Source: Halomonas halophila (GTDB taxonomy: Bacteria; Pseudomonadota; Gammaproteobacteria; Pseudomonadales; Halomonadaceae). Taken from it: DNA of 43,027 nucleotides. Both the position numbers and the translations under genes were made by a program. Below are positions 25,919 to 34,345 of the stretch, one piece after another (position 1 is the stretch's first letter; every line of letters begins with the position of its first letter). Below the pieces are notes generated by a model, which saw only the letters and a list, made by a program, of their open reading frames with translations, was not told the DNA's origin and did no database searches. The DNA is taken from positions 1 to 43,027 of the forward strand of contig DJIP01000211.1 of assembly GCA_002433675.1 (NCBI GenBank), given 5' to 3'.

Positions 25919-27607
25919 ATGCCACTTTTTACGATCTCCGGGCTTGACTCGTCGGCGGCTGCCGAGCTCGCCGTCACCTCGCATGCGCTGGCGACCTACT
26001 CGCAGACAGACCGTGCCCTCGGCCTTCCTCTCGGTCAGATGCTGGAGACACTGGACGACATCGCAGGGCCGGGGACCTTTTCAGGCAATCAGGTCACCAG
26101 TGGCCTGCCGAGTGGCTGGCGAGAAGTCTCGGCCAGCGAACTGGGGCTGTCACCCTCTGTGGTGGATGTCGATGGCTACATCACGCTTCAGAGCCCCTTG
26201 CTCGGCAATGTCTCCCGTGGCCCTCAACTCAAGGTCCTGGCGGAGCAGGACGCCCTGGGCAACATCAGCCGCGTCAGCGTGGCCTATGCCGGTACCAATG
26301 CCCCGGTAGATATCGTTGACTACTCCTTTCTGAATTCCGGCAAGGAGATCGCGAAGACCATGGCGCCCGTGCTGTCCGGTGTGGCCTCGTTCATGGACCA
26401 GCATGGGCTTGAGGGTGATGACGCCATCATTACCGGCTATAGCCTGGGTGGGGCGCTGGCCAATATCCAGGCGCGTTTCTCGGATCAGTTGGCGGGCGGG
26501 TTCTTCGCTGACAGTCACTATCTTGGCCATGCGTCACCGCTGATCTTCGAAGCCGACAACGTGCTCAATATCGGTTTCGAGAACGACGTCATCCATCGTT
26601 TCGTCGGTGACCACGAGGATCTGAAGTCGGCGCTAAAGGGCTTCGATGGCTTTCTGGAAAACAGCGACGAGAATTACTCAAGCTCTGTGGACAATCTGGT
26701 GCTGTTCGATGCCGTCTACAGCAAGTCACCCTGGCTGCTGGCCAGCGACAGCGGGCTGAATCCCTTCGCCTGGGGCGCGCATCTCGGTGGCATCACGTCG
26801 GACGCGGTCGCGCGCATTGTCTCCTCATCGTTTTATGAGCTGATGAGTCAGGACAGCGTAGTGGTGGTGTCCTCGCTTGGCGCTGCCGGGCGCGCGATAC
26901 ACTGGGTGGGCGACATCGACTCGCCGACATCCAATCACGCGGGCGAGCCGGCCTTTATCGTCGGCAGTGTCTTTGACGACCTGTTGCGTGACGGCGCGTC
27001 CGATGACTACATCGAAGGCTTTGCCGGAGACGACCAGATCCGGGTCTCGACCGGCACCAATCAGGTCGAAGGGGGACAGGGCAGCGACACCCTGCTGTTC
27101 GAAGGGGAGGCGGACGACTACGAGATCTACCGGCTGGATGATGGCCGGATTGGCGTGTCCGGCCATGATTCCCTGACCCTGGCGAGCGGCATCGAGCGCA
27201 TCGAGTTCGAGTACGACGGCGGCTTTAGCGGGGCCGGCCCCGGCCTGCGCTACGTTATCGAAGACGATCGTCTGGAAGACGAGTTTCGACTCGATTGGTT
27301 CGATCGCGATATTGCCTTCGTCGATGCACCTCAGGACGGCCAAGGCGCCGAGTGGTCGAGGGAAGAGGTCTCGCTTGCCGATGCCGGCGATAGCGTCTCC
27401 TCGGCCCGTGACGACGCCCTTCACCTTGGTGACCTGTTCGATGACGAGGCTTCCTTCAGCACTGAATCTTCTCGGGACACCGGCGATGGCATCTTCGGCT
27501 GGCATGGTGGCGCCATGGCGCTGGCCGGACTCGAGGCTGCCGCGTCCTTTGTCGGATCGGCACTGAGTGGGCATGTGGAACTGCCGGAGGCATGGCAGGC
27601 GATTTAA
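25919..27607 (+). CDS. Family I.3 lipase, type I-secreted, with degenerate RTX region
   Basis: About 562 aa, no N-terminal signal. The alpha/beta-hydrolase part matches Pseudomonas-type I.3 lipases/polyurethanases: Ser175 in GYSLGG, Asp223 in GFENDVIH and His288 in WGAHLGG, giving a full triad, plus FADSHYLGHASP and SSFYELMSQDS. The Ser-Asp spacing of 48 equals that remembered for the Pseudomonas enzymes. Residues ~345-400 hold only a few imperfect RTX nonapeptides (GASDDYIEG, GFAGDDQIR, GGQGSDTLLF). The C-terminal ~130 residues are acidic and low in similarity; the last residues AWQAI do not resemble the usual hydrophobic type I secretion tail. No secretion genes are adjacent. GGTGAGG precedes the ATG. 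Likely hydrolyses extracellular esters/triglycerides. Confidence 0.85.
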   Translation: MPLFTISGLDSSAAAELAVTSHALATYSQTDRALGLPLGQMLETLDDIAGPGTFSGNQVTSGLPSGWREVSASELGLSPSVVDVDGYITLQSPLLGNVSRGPQLKVLAEQDALGNISRVSVAYAGTNAPVDIVDYSFLNSGKEIAKTMAPVLSGVASFMDQHGLEGDDAIITGYSLGGALANIQARFSDQLAGGFFADSHYLGHASPLIFEADNVLNIGFENDVIHRFVGDHEDLKSALKGFDGFLENSDENYSSSVDNLVLFDAVYSKSPWLLASDSGLNPFAWGAHLGGITSDAVARIVSSSFYELMSQDSVVVVSSLGAAGRAIHWVGDIDSPTSNHAGEPAFIVGSVFDDLLRDGASDDYIEGFAGDDQIRVSTGTNQVEGGQGSDTLLFEGEADDYEIYRLDDGRIGVSGHDSLTLASGIERIEFEYDGGFSGAGPGLRYVIEDDRLEDEFRLDWFDRDIAFVDAPQDGQGAEWSREEVSLADAGDSVSSARDDALHLGDLFDDEASFSTESSRDTGDGIFGWHGGAMALAGLEAAASFVGSALSGHVELPEAWQAI

Positions 27608-28122
27608 GATCTGCAACAGGGCGCGGCTGGGGCCTGAAAGCGATTCTTCAGACCGTCCGTGTCCGTTTTCAGGCCATGAAGGCACATCGGCCTGCTCGAC
27701 AGCCCCCACGGCAAGCCCCTTGCGGTAGTTGTCCGCCCCCTGGCCCTTGGTGGCCAGGCAACGGCGCTCGAACACCATCCCCAACCCGTGTACGCCCAAC
27801 ACCGCCCGGACCCCCGGGCGTCGTTGTTTGTGGCTTCAACTTTAGATGCAACGCCAGGACATGTTCACCAGCGGGAGATGTCGTCGTGATGTCGATCGGC
27901 TGGGCACACCATCGTGATACTGGCGCGCTTCGTGTGGTGGGGACCGTATCGGGTTCTCACTTAGTGGGTTTTGATATTTCAAAACCTTATATCTGGGTTG
28001 CGAATAACTGAATTGTACTGGCCTGTGGTCCCCATATTCTGAGGCATAACCAAGAAGGAGCCCCGCCAAGGGTCGATGTCCCCCGGTGCAGATTAAACAA
28101 ATTTTATAAAGGGCCGATCCCC
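27608..28122. other. Non-coding spacer upstream of the CoA-transferase operon
   Basis: About 515 bases in which I support no gene. GGCCTGAAA (27631-27639) pairs with TTTCAGGCC (27667-27675) after the lipase stop with a 27-base loop, a weak terminator candidate. 27680-27840 is C-rich and resembles decayed coding sequence in several frames, but I cannot name a source. From 27960 the DNA turns AT-rich, with a perfect palindrome at 27967-27986. Confidence 0.5.
27967..27986. promoter_or_regulatory. Perfect 8-bp inverted repeat, candidate operator
   Basis: GGTTTTGA-TATT-TCAAAACC is a perfect dyad about 155 bases before the small ORF and 280 before the CoA-transferase. No T-run follows, and it lies in an AT-rich patch, so it looks more like a protein-binding site than a terminator. 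Confidence 0.5.
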
Positions 28123-28269
28123 ATGACCGCTATCACTTCCCACCTCGTCGCTGGTCAGATCGGTGAACGTGCCTCCCCGGGCCGTCAGCACGCCTGCCAC
28201 CGTGCCTCCGGTGTGGCCCGTCGCCGGCTGGCGCTGGCGCTCGATACAACAACACAGGAGACAAGTTGA
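28123..28269 (+). CDS. Possible 48-aa leader ORF coupled to the CoA-transferase gene
   Basis: ATG at 28123 opens 48 codons ending in TGA at 28267-28269, which overlaps the CoA-transferase ATG as TGATG. The peptide (starts MTAITSHLVAGQIGERAS) is Arg/Ala-rich with no recognised motif. No strong ribosome binding site precedes it. The overlap could give translational coupling, but chance is possible in high-GC DNA. Confidence 0.3.
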   Translation: MTAITSHLVAGQIGERASPGRQHACHRASGVARRRLALALDTTTQETS

Positions 28270-29690
28270 TGGCCAACTCACCACTGGACGAACCAAAGAA
28301 AGGGCCACTGGACGGCGTGACGGTACTGGACTTCTCGCGGGTGCTTGCAGGGCCCTACTGCACCATGGTCCTGGCGGACCTTGGCGCCCGCGTCATCAAG
28401 GTCGAGAAGATCGGCACCGGTGACGATACACGAGAGTTCGGCCCCTTTGTCGAAAACGAAAGCGCCTACTTCAGTTGCTTCAACCGAAACAAGGAAAGCA
28501 TCGTACTGGACATCAAGTCGCCGCGTGATCGCGAGTTGCTGGAGCGCCTGCTGGACGAGTCCGATGTGCTGGTGGAGAACTTCAGACCCGGGGTCATGGA
28601 GCGTCTTGGCTATGGTCCGGAGCGCCTCGCCCAGACCCATCCTCACCTGATCTATTCCTCGATTTCAGGCTTCGGTCACACTGGCCCGTTCAGTGAGTTG
28701 CCAGGCTACGACATGGTGGTGCAGGCCATGGGCGGCGTGATGAGTCTGACCGGTTGGCCGGACGGCGAACCGGCCCGAGTCGGTACCAGCTTTGGCGACC
28801 TGAGCGCTGCCCTGTTTGCGGCGGTGGGCATCATCTCTTCGCTGTATAGCCGAACCAAGGACGCCCAGGGGACCCGTGTCGATATCGGCATGCTGGACTG
28901 CCAGGCGGCGATGATGGAAACGGCGCTGGCACGCTACGACATCGAGGGCGTCGTGCCGAATCGTACCGGTGACTGCCACCCGTCGCTGGCGCCGTTCGAA
29001 AGCTTCAAGGCCGAGGATGGCAAGCTGGTCATCGCCGCCGGCAACGACACCCTGTTTCTGCTGATGGCCGATGCCATCGGCGCCTCGCGACTGGCCTTCG
29101 ATCCCAGGTTCATCACCAATGATCTTCGCTGCCAGAATCGCCCGGCGCTGGTGGAGGAGATGGAGCGCATCCTGACGACCAGGCCCGTGCAGCACTGGGT
29201 CGACCTGCTCAACGAGGAAGGCGTTCCCTGCTCGCCGATCAACACCATCGACAAACTGCTCGATCATCCCCAGTTGAAGGCGAGAAACATGATCGTCCAG
29301 GTCCAGGGGAGCGCCGGGAAGCCCTTCAGGACGGCGGGCAACCCGATAAAGATGACCGGCAGAGTGGACCTTGGCAGCGACACACCGCTGGTGGCGCCAG
29401 GCCTGGGACAACATCGACAGGCCATTCTCGATGAGTTGATGGCGCGTCACGGCTCCTATTGCCTGCCTTCCACGCCATGGCAAACCGGCAAGGCGGGGTC
29501 GGCCAAGGCCGAGGCGACATCTTCGGGGCAACGTCAAGGAGCCCTGGGCGATCAAGCAGCAATGGCCAGGCAAGACTCGCGCAAGGCGAGTGGCAGCGCC
29601 GCCACCCGGATAAAAGGGGCCCCGGCGGCCTCCGACAACCAGGGTCAAGAACCCGCTCGAAATCTGAGCAAGCGGGTGGGAAAAGCATAG
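28269..29690 (+). CDS. CaiB/BaiF-type CoA-transferase (class III)
   Basis: About 473 aa from the ATG at 28269 (AGGAGACAAG upstream). Class III CoA-transferases move CoA between carboxylic acids. Seen: FSRVLAGPYCTMVLADLGARVIKVE at the N terminus (given here as the family motif), SSISGFGHTGP, and the catalytic-type Asp177 in SFGDLSA. Family members are ~400 aa; here residues ~396-473 form an extra tail rich in Ala, Ser, Gln, Lys and Arg with no fold I recognise. It leads an operon with an enoyl-CoA hydratase and a tautomerase, so an acid is probably activated as its CoA ester and then hydrated or isomerised. Carnitine-like CaiB/CaiD chemistry is possible but not shown. Confidence 0.9.
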   Translation: MANSPLDEPKKGPLDGVTVLDFSRVLAGPYCTMVLADLGARVIKVEKIGTGDDTREFGPFVENESAYFSCFNRNKESIVLDIKSPRDRELLERLLDESDVLVENFRPGVMERLGYGPERLAQTHPHLIYSSISGFGHTGPFSELPGYDMVVQAMGGVMSLTGWPDGEPARVGTSFGDLSAALFAAVGIISSLYSRTKDAQGTRVDIGMLDCQAAMMETALARYDIEGVVPNRTGDCHPSLAPFESFKAEDGKLVIAAGNDTLFLLMADAIGASRLAFDPRFITNDLRCQNRPALVEEMERILTTRPVQHWVDLLNEEGVPCSPINTIDKLLDHPQLKARNMIVQVQGSAGKPFRTAGNPIKMTGRVDLGSDTPLVAPGLGQHRQAILDELMARHGSYCLPSTPWQTGKAGSAKAEATSSGQRQGALGDQAAMARQDSRKASGSAATRIKGAPAASDNQGQEPARNLSKRVGKA

Positions 29691-29864
29691 CCGTCAGATG
29701 CGTTTTTATCTTCAGGTACACGCCGCTTGGCGATACCGGTCGTGAGCGTCCGGTGTAACGCTGCCTTGTCAGGTCGCATCACGGCCAGACGAGATGGCGG
29801 CCGCAGGCGGGAGCGTGTCGAGCCGATACGCAGATGGTTTATGGGTAACTTCAGGAGACAAGAG

Positions 29865-30704
29865 ATGAACAAGAAGGTCGAAGAACAAACACAGGATGTC
29901 GCCTCGGAGGCGTCGCTTGAGGCAGGCAACGGTGAGCCAGAGATGATTGTGGTGGAACGCCGCGAACGGGTCGGGCTGATCATCCTGAATCGCCCGAAAA
30001 GCTTGAATGCTCTCAATCGTCAACTGGCGGAAGAAACGCTTGCGGTACTGCGCGAGCTGGACGCCGACCCTGGCATCGGTGCCATCGTGATTACCGGCAA
30101 CCCCAGAGCCTTTGCGGCCGGCGCCGATATCGAGGAGATGGCCGAGAAGTCATTCACCGATTTCTACATGGATGACTTCCTGTCCCCCTGGGACGAGGTG
30201 CGCCAGATTTCCAAGCCCATCATCGCTGCGGTGGCCGGCTTTGCGCTGGGCGGCGGCTGCGAGCTGGCCCTGCTGTGCGACATGATCATCGCCGCCGATG
30301 ATGCCCAGTTCGGGCAACCCGAGATCAAGCTGGGGATCCTGCCCGGCATCGGTGGGTCCCAGCGACTGGCACGTTCGGTCGGCAAGGCGATGGCGATGGA
30401 CCTGGTGCTGACCGGTCGCAACATCGGCGCCCAGGAGGCCAAGGAGATCGGTCTGGTGGCGCGAGTCGTGGCGAAGGATGAGCTGATGCAGAACGCTCTC
30501 GAGGCGGCGCACACCATCGCAGGCTACAACGCGCCAGCCGTCAAGATGGCCAAGCGAGCGGTCAACGCGGCCTTCGAGACCCCGCTGACGGAAGGCCTGC
30601 GTCAGGAGCGGCTGCTGTTCCAGGCGGCCTTTGCCACCGAGGGACAGAAGGAAGGCATGAATGCCTTCGTCAAGAAGCGTGCGCCGGTCTTCCGCCATCG
30701 CTAG
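29865..30704 (+). CDS. Enoyl-CoA hydratase/isomerase (crotonase family)
   Basis: About 279 aa from the ATG at 29865, which follows AGGAGACAAG. Crotonase motifs: oxyanion-hole [11 protein letters not shown], second oxyanion Gly in [10 protein letters not shown], and both hydratase glutamates, Glu133 (GGCEL) and Glu153 (QPEIKLG), 20 residues apart as in rat enoyl-CoA hydratase. This predicts true hydratase activity on a 2-enoyl-CoA. The first ~25 residues are a charged, flexible extension. It lies 174 bases after the CoA-transferase and 81 before the tautomerase, all on one strand with a terminator beyond. The physiological acyl-CoA is unknown. Confidence 0.92.
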   Translation: MNKKVEEQTQDVASEASLEAGNGEPEMIVVERRERVGLIILNRPKSLNALNRQLAEETLAVLRELDADPGIGAIVITGNPRAFAAGADIEEMAEKSFTDFYMDDFLSPWDEVRQISKPIIAAVAGFALGGGCELALLCDMIIAADDAQFGQPEIKLGILPGIGGSQRLARSVGKAMAMDLVLTGRNIGAQEAKEIGLVARVVAKDELMQNALEAAHTIAGYNAPAVKMAKRAVNAAFETPLTEGLRQERLLFQAAFATEGQKEGMNAFVKKRAPVFRHR

Positions 30705-30785
30705 ACGTCGGCTGAGCTAGCGACGAAAAACGACCAATAGCGTCGAATACAGTGCGTCAATCATTGACCAGTACAGGAGGGGTGG

Positions 30786-31154
30786 ATGCCGTTTGTGACG
30801 ATCAATCTAGTGAAAGGGAAGTCGAGAGACTACGTCAGGGCCGTGGCGGATCAGGTTAACGCCGCCGTCATCGATACCATGGGCTTCCCTGATGACGATC
30901 GCTATCAGGTGATCAATGAGTGCGAGCCGGAGAACCTGCAGTTGCAAAGGCGTGATGCGGATCGTGTCATGATGCATCTGGTGATGCGAAGTGGACGCCC
31001 GGACGCCGACAAGAAGGCGTTCTACGCCAGGGTCGTCGAGTCACTTGCCGAAAACCCCGGCATCCCCCCGCATAACGTCATGATCACCATCACCGAGAAC
31101 CAGGACATCGACTGGTCATTCAGGGATGGTGTGGCGCAGTTCTGTGAAGCCTGA
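30786..31154 (+). CDS. Tautomerase superfamily protein
   Basis: About 122 aa. It starts Met-Pro, so processing exposes the catalytic N-terminal Pro1 of the 4-oxalocrotonate tautomerase/MIF superfamily. Length and the pattern PFVTINLVKGKSRDYV, then RYQVINE..., then NVMITITEN place it with the ~120-130 residue members (two beta-alpha-beta repeats fused, PF14552-like). Members tautomerise 2-oxo acids or act as dehalogenases/hydratases. AGGAGGGG precedes the ATG and a strong terminator follows, so it closes the CoA-transferase operon and probably handles an enol/keto intermediate of that pathway. Confidence 0.88.
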   Translation: MPFVTINLVKGKSRDYVRAVADQVNAAVIDTMGFPDDDRYQVINECEPENLQLQRRDADRVMMHLVMRSGRPDADKKAFYARVVESLAENPGIPPHNVMITITENQDIDWSFRDGVAQFCEA

Positions 31155-31175
31155 GGACGGACGCGCCGAGACGAC

Positions 31176-31205
31176 AATGGCCCGCGAATAGCGGGCCATT
31201 TTTTT
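31176..31205 (+). terminator. Intrinsic terminator after the tautomerase gene
   Basis: AATGGCCCGC-GAATA-GCGGGCCATT followed by TTTTT: a perfect 10-bp stem, 5-base loop and T-run. The best intrinsic terminator in the window. Confidence 0.92.
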
Positions 31206-31349
31206 GGCGTAGAAAGCCACGACGCGATGGCGGCGAAGGGGCGAACCGCCCGGCATCGAGGTTGCCTGCCGAACAGGATGCGGGAGCCGAGGCTCTCAGT
31301 TTATGGGGCAGGCCTTGCCTTGGCCTGCCTGAGAGTCGGGAGTGAGGAT

Positions 31350-32984
31350 TCACTGGTTATCGGGCGGCACGGCTTCGTTGAGCTGCTGGTGTCTTTGCCA
31401 GCGTTCGTGGGCCTCCTGCGAGTAGGTGCGCGAGGGGGTGCGTTCCATGCCTGCGCCAGCGGTACCCATACTGACCAGGCGCAGCAATGACGCCGTGGCC
31501 AGGATGACGATCAGCAGTGCCGGGAAGCCGCCCAGGTTGGACAGCATCTTGATGCCATCGACGCCGACGAAGCTGGTCATGATCCAGGCGACCGCACCGA
31601 TGGTGCAGCCCCACAGGACCTTCAGCGGAAGACGGTAGCTGGCATTGTCATCGTTGCCATCGCCGGCGAGGGCGGCCTGGCTGTCGTTGCTGCATAGCTG
31701 GCTGATGGCCTCGGTGTTGGAATCTGCGGCGGTGACGTAGGAGAGAAAGGCAATTGTCAGAAAGGCGATGGCGCTTAGCCCACCCAGCGGCAGCTCGTCG
31801 AGGAGCGCGTAGACCATGGCCCCGGGGCCGCTTTCCTGAAGCAGGGCATGCATGCTGCCGCCCGAGGTCAGATCCATGTGCAGGATGCTGCCGCTGGTGA
31901 CAGAAACATAGGCAATGGCGAACAGTGCGGGGGCGACCAGGTTGATCAGCATGAATTGGCGCACCGTGTAGCCTCGCGAAATGCGACCGAGGAACAGCGC
32001 CGTGATGGGCGCCCACGCCATCCAGTTGGCCCAGTAGAAGATGCTCCAGTCCTTTGGCCAGGGGTCATCGGCCAGGGCGCCGGTAAACAGACTCTTTTCG
32101 ATGAACTGGCCGAGATAGGCGCCGCTGGACTCCACCCCGTAACCGAGGATGTCACGCGTCGGCCCGAACAGAAAGATGAAGGCCATGAAGGCGAAGAAGG
32201 CCCGAGCGTTGAGGGCTGACAGCACTGCGATACCGCGTTGCAGACCGCTGGCGGCGGAGGCTGTGAACACCGCCACGATCGCCAGGGTCACGATGCCCAG
32301 TGCCAGCGGCCCGGTTCCCGTGCCGAGGAAACGGTCGACACCTCCGGCCAGGGTCATGGCGCCGGTGCCGAGTGATGACGCCATGCCACAGACCAGTGCA
32401 AACAGCGCCAGCGCATCCAGCAGGCGCCCGGGGCGACCAATAAGGCGATCGCCCAGGATAGGGGTGAACAGGGAACCCAGCGAGAAGGGCTTGCCCATGT
32501 TGTAGTGGGCGATGGCGAACATCACTGCCGGAACGGTATAGATGGCATAGGGCGTGAACGACCAGTGCAGGAACATGGTCGACAGCGAGAAGCGGGTCGC
32601 ATCCAGGCTATTGGCGGTGATATCCAGCGACGCCGGAGGGTTATGCAGATGATAGAGCGGCTCGGCCGTCGACCAGAACATGATGCCTACCGCCACCGTG
32701 GTGCACAGGGTGATCGAGAACCAGCGCCACGGCGAGAGGATGGGAAGGGCGTTTTCGCCACCGATCCGGGTTCGTCCCAGAGGGGACAGGAAGACGATCA
32801 GGCAAGTCATCACCATCACCAGCGAGGTAAGGGAGAACAGCCAGCCGACGTTGTCGAGAATGGCGCTGTTGAGGCCGCCGGTGACGTCCAGAAAACGCTC
32901 TAGATCGAGCATGCTGGCGGCGAGCGACAGAATCAGCAGGATGAAGGGGGGCCAGAAGACCAGAGGTCGCATTCGATGGAACAT
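31350..32984 (-). CDS. BCCT-family betaine/carnitine/choline-type transporter
   Basis: About 544 aa, 12 hydrophobic helices. I chose the ATG at 32984 with AAGGAG in front. BCCT features: IMFWSTAEPLYHL in helix 3, MFLHWSFTPYAIYT, VCGMASSLGTGAMTLAGGVDRFLG (family segment), and WSIFYWANWMAWAPITALFLGRISRG. The usual glycine-rich helix-3 motif (GxGIG before MFWG) is replaced by TTVAVG, closer to CaiT-like members. BCCT carriers import quaternary ammonium or sulfonium zwitterions. It is last in an operon with an enolase-superfamily enzyme and two dehydrogenases, so it probably imports their substrate rather than an osmolyte for storage. Confidence 0.92.
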   Translation of the reverse strand: MFHRMRPLVFWPPFILLILSLAASMLDLERFLDVTGGLNSAILDNVGWLFSLTSLVMVMTCLIVFLSPLGRTRIGGENALPILSPWRWFSITLCTTVAVGIMFWSTAEPLYHLHNPPASLDITANSLDATRFSLSTMFLHWSFTPYAIYTVPAVMFAIAHYNMGKPFSLGSLFTPILGDRLIGRPGRLLDALALFALVCGMASSLGTGAMTLAGGVDRFLGTGTGPLALGIVTLAIVAVFTASAASGLQRGIAVLSALNARAFFAFMAFIFLFGPTRDILGYGVESSGAYLGQFIEKSLFTGALADDPWPKDWSIFYWANWMAWAPITALFLGRISRGYTVRQFMLINLVAPALFAIAYVSVTSGSILHMDLTSGGSMHALLQESGPGAMVYALLDELPLGGLSAIAFLTIAFLSYVTAADSNTEAISQLCSNDSQAALAGDGNDDNASYRLPLKVLWGCTIGAVAWIMTSFVGVDGIKMLSNLGGFPALLIVILATASLLRLVSMGTAGAGMERTPSRTYSQEAHERWQRHQQLNEAVPPDNQ

Positions 32985-33151
32985 AGCGACTCCTTTTATT
33001 GTGGAGGCGAGGGCGAAGCCCTGGCAGGACGCCACGGGGCGACCTGCCAGAGTCAGTGGGGCGGGGAAGCCCGGCGTCGACGCAGGACGGCGTGGTGCAA
33101 ACTCGGCCGAGTTGGATCTGTGTCAGCCTTGTTGAACGACTGTGGGTCGAA

Positions 33152-34345
33152 CTACTGGTAGGTGGCCTGGTCGGCACGGGTGGCGGCCAGGCGTTCTTCG
33201 TCCAGGGCAAGACCGAGGCCGGGAGCCTCCGACAGCGTCAGCCATCCTTCCTTGTCTGCCAGCAGTGGGCTTGTCAGCGGGAAGTCGCGCTTTTCCGGTG
33301 TCCACTCCGGTGGGTCGAAGGGATACTCCAGATAGGGCGCGCCGGCCGGGCCGACAGCACCGGCGGTCAGGTGCAGGTTGGCCATGACGCCGATGCCGTT
33401 GCCCCAGGTATGTGGCGTGAACAGCTTGCCGGCGTCGACGATCTGACGGGCCAGGCGCGCCAACCCCAGCATGCCCACCGAGCAGACGGCGTCGGGCTGA
33501 TAGACATCGAGGCATCCCTGACGCAGCATTTCAGTGAACTCGTAGGGTTCTCGTGTCATTTCGCCACCGGCGATGTGCAGCGAGGTCGCCTCGTTCAGTC
33601 TGGCCATACCGACGTAGTCGCCGCGGTACAGAGGTTCCTCCATCCAGTAGACGCCCTGGTTCTCGAGCTCCCGGGCCACTTCCAGCGCCTGGGAAAACTG
33701 CCAGGGTGCCTTGACGTCCCAGGGCATGCGCCATCCCTGGTTGCAGTCGACCATCAGCTCCAGTGTATCGCCGACGGCACTGCGAACGGCGCCGAGCACG
33801 GCCAGATCCTCTTCCAGACGGGGACGCCCGAAGCGTAGCTTCAAGGCAGCAATGCCTGATGCCTTCACCTGTTCTGCCAGGGCGACCACCTCGTCGAGGG
33901 GACGATGGGTGCCGCTCGAGGCGTAGGCACGCAGACGGTTCGAGACACCGCCCATAAGGCGCCAGACCGGGGTCTCGAGGATCTTGCCGGCGAGGTCCCA
34001 CAGGGCGACCTCCAGGGGCCAGCAGCGGCCAGCGTGGAAGCCGATGTTGTCGATCACACCGGCGTGGCGCTCCAGATCGAGTGGATCCTCGCCGATGAAC
34101 AGATGACGAAAGTCATCGAAGCCGTACATCACATCCCCGGAGCCGATCCCTTCGCGTCCTTCGCTGTCGATCACCCGCACCAGGGTCGCCGGGAAACGAC
34201 GGCGCGGTTGGCTGTCCCAGGCAGCGGGAAAGGGGGGATCAAGCTCGAACTGGTGATGGCTGATCTCGATGCGTGCAATTCGACACGCCTGGCCGGGGGC
34301 GGTGAAGAGCGGGGTCTGCGTATCGTTGAGTCGCGGCGTCGTCAT
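33152..34345 (-). CDS. Enolase-superfamily enzyme, mandelate racemase subgroup
   Basis: About 397 aa. Metal ligands by position: Asp200 (VDCNQG), Glu236/237 (MEEP), Glu262 (AGGE). Catalytic pattern: Lys169-x-Arg171 and an Asp285/His312 dyad spaced 27 residues, the same spacing as Asp270/His297 of mandelate racemase. This predicts proton abstraction from a hydroxy-acid, as in acid-sugar dehydratases or racemases, rather than the Lys/Lys pattern of muconate-lactonising enzymes or proline-betaine epimerases. It overlaps the upstream alcohol dehydrogenase gene by four bases (ATGA). The substrate is unknown but should be linked to what the BCCT carrier brings in. Confidence 0.9.
   Translation of the reverse strand: MTTPRLNDTQTPLFTAPGQACRIARIEISHHQFELDPPFPAAWDSQPRRRFPATLVRVIDSEGREGIGSGDVMYGFDDFRHLFIGEDPLDLERHAGVIDNIGFHAGRCWPLEVALWDLAGKILETPVWRLMGGVSNRLRAYASSGTHRPLDEVVALAEQVKASGIAALKLRFGRPRLEEDLAVLGAVRSAVGDTLELMVDCNQGWRMPWDVKAPWQFSQALEVARELENQGVYWMEEPLYRGDYVGMARLNEATSLHIAGGEMTREPYEFTEMLRQGCLDVYQPDAVCSVGMLGLARLARQIVDAGKLFTPHTWGNGIGVMANLHLTAGAVGPAGAPYLEYPFDPPEWTPEKRDFPLTSPLLADKEGWLTLSEAPGLGLALDEERLAATRADQATYQ

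Noticed and set aside
27680..27840. Possible insertion-sequence remnant
   Set aside because: Some frames vaguely recall transposase ends, but no conserved motif, terminal repeats or target duplication could be found.
27592..28011. 139-codon plus-strand frame after the lipase
   Set aside because: Starts inside the lipase gene, no ribosome binding site, Pro/Arg-rich, no family resemblance.
28269..29690. DddD-type DMSP CoA-transferase/lyase
   Set aside because: DddD proteins are about twice as long with two CoA-transferase repeats; this is a single-domain CaiB-type protein with a tail.
33152..34345. Hydroxyproline-betaine epimerase (HpbD-like)
   Set aside because: That enzyme uses Lys on both faces; here the second catalytic group is an Asp/His dyad of the mandelate racemase subgroup.
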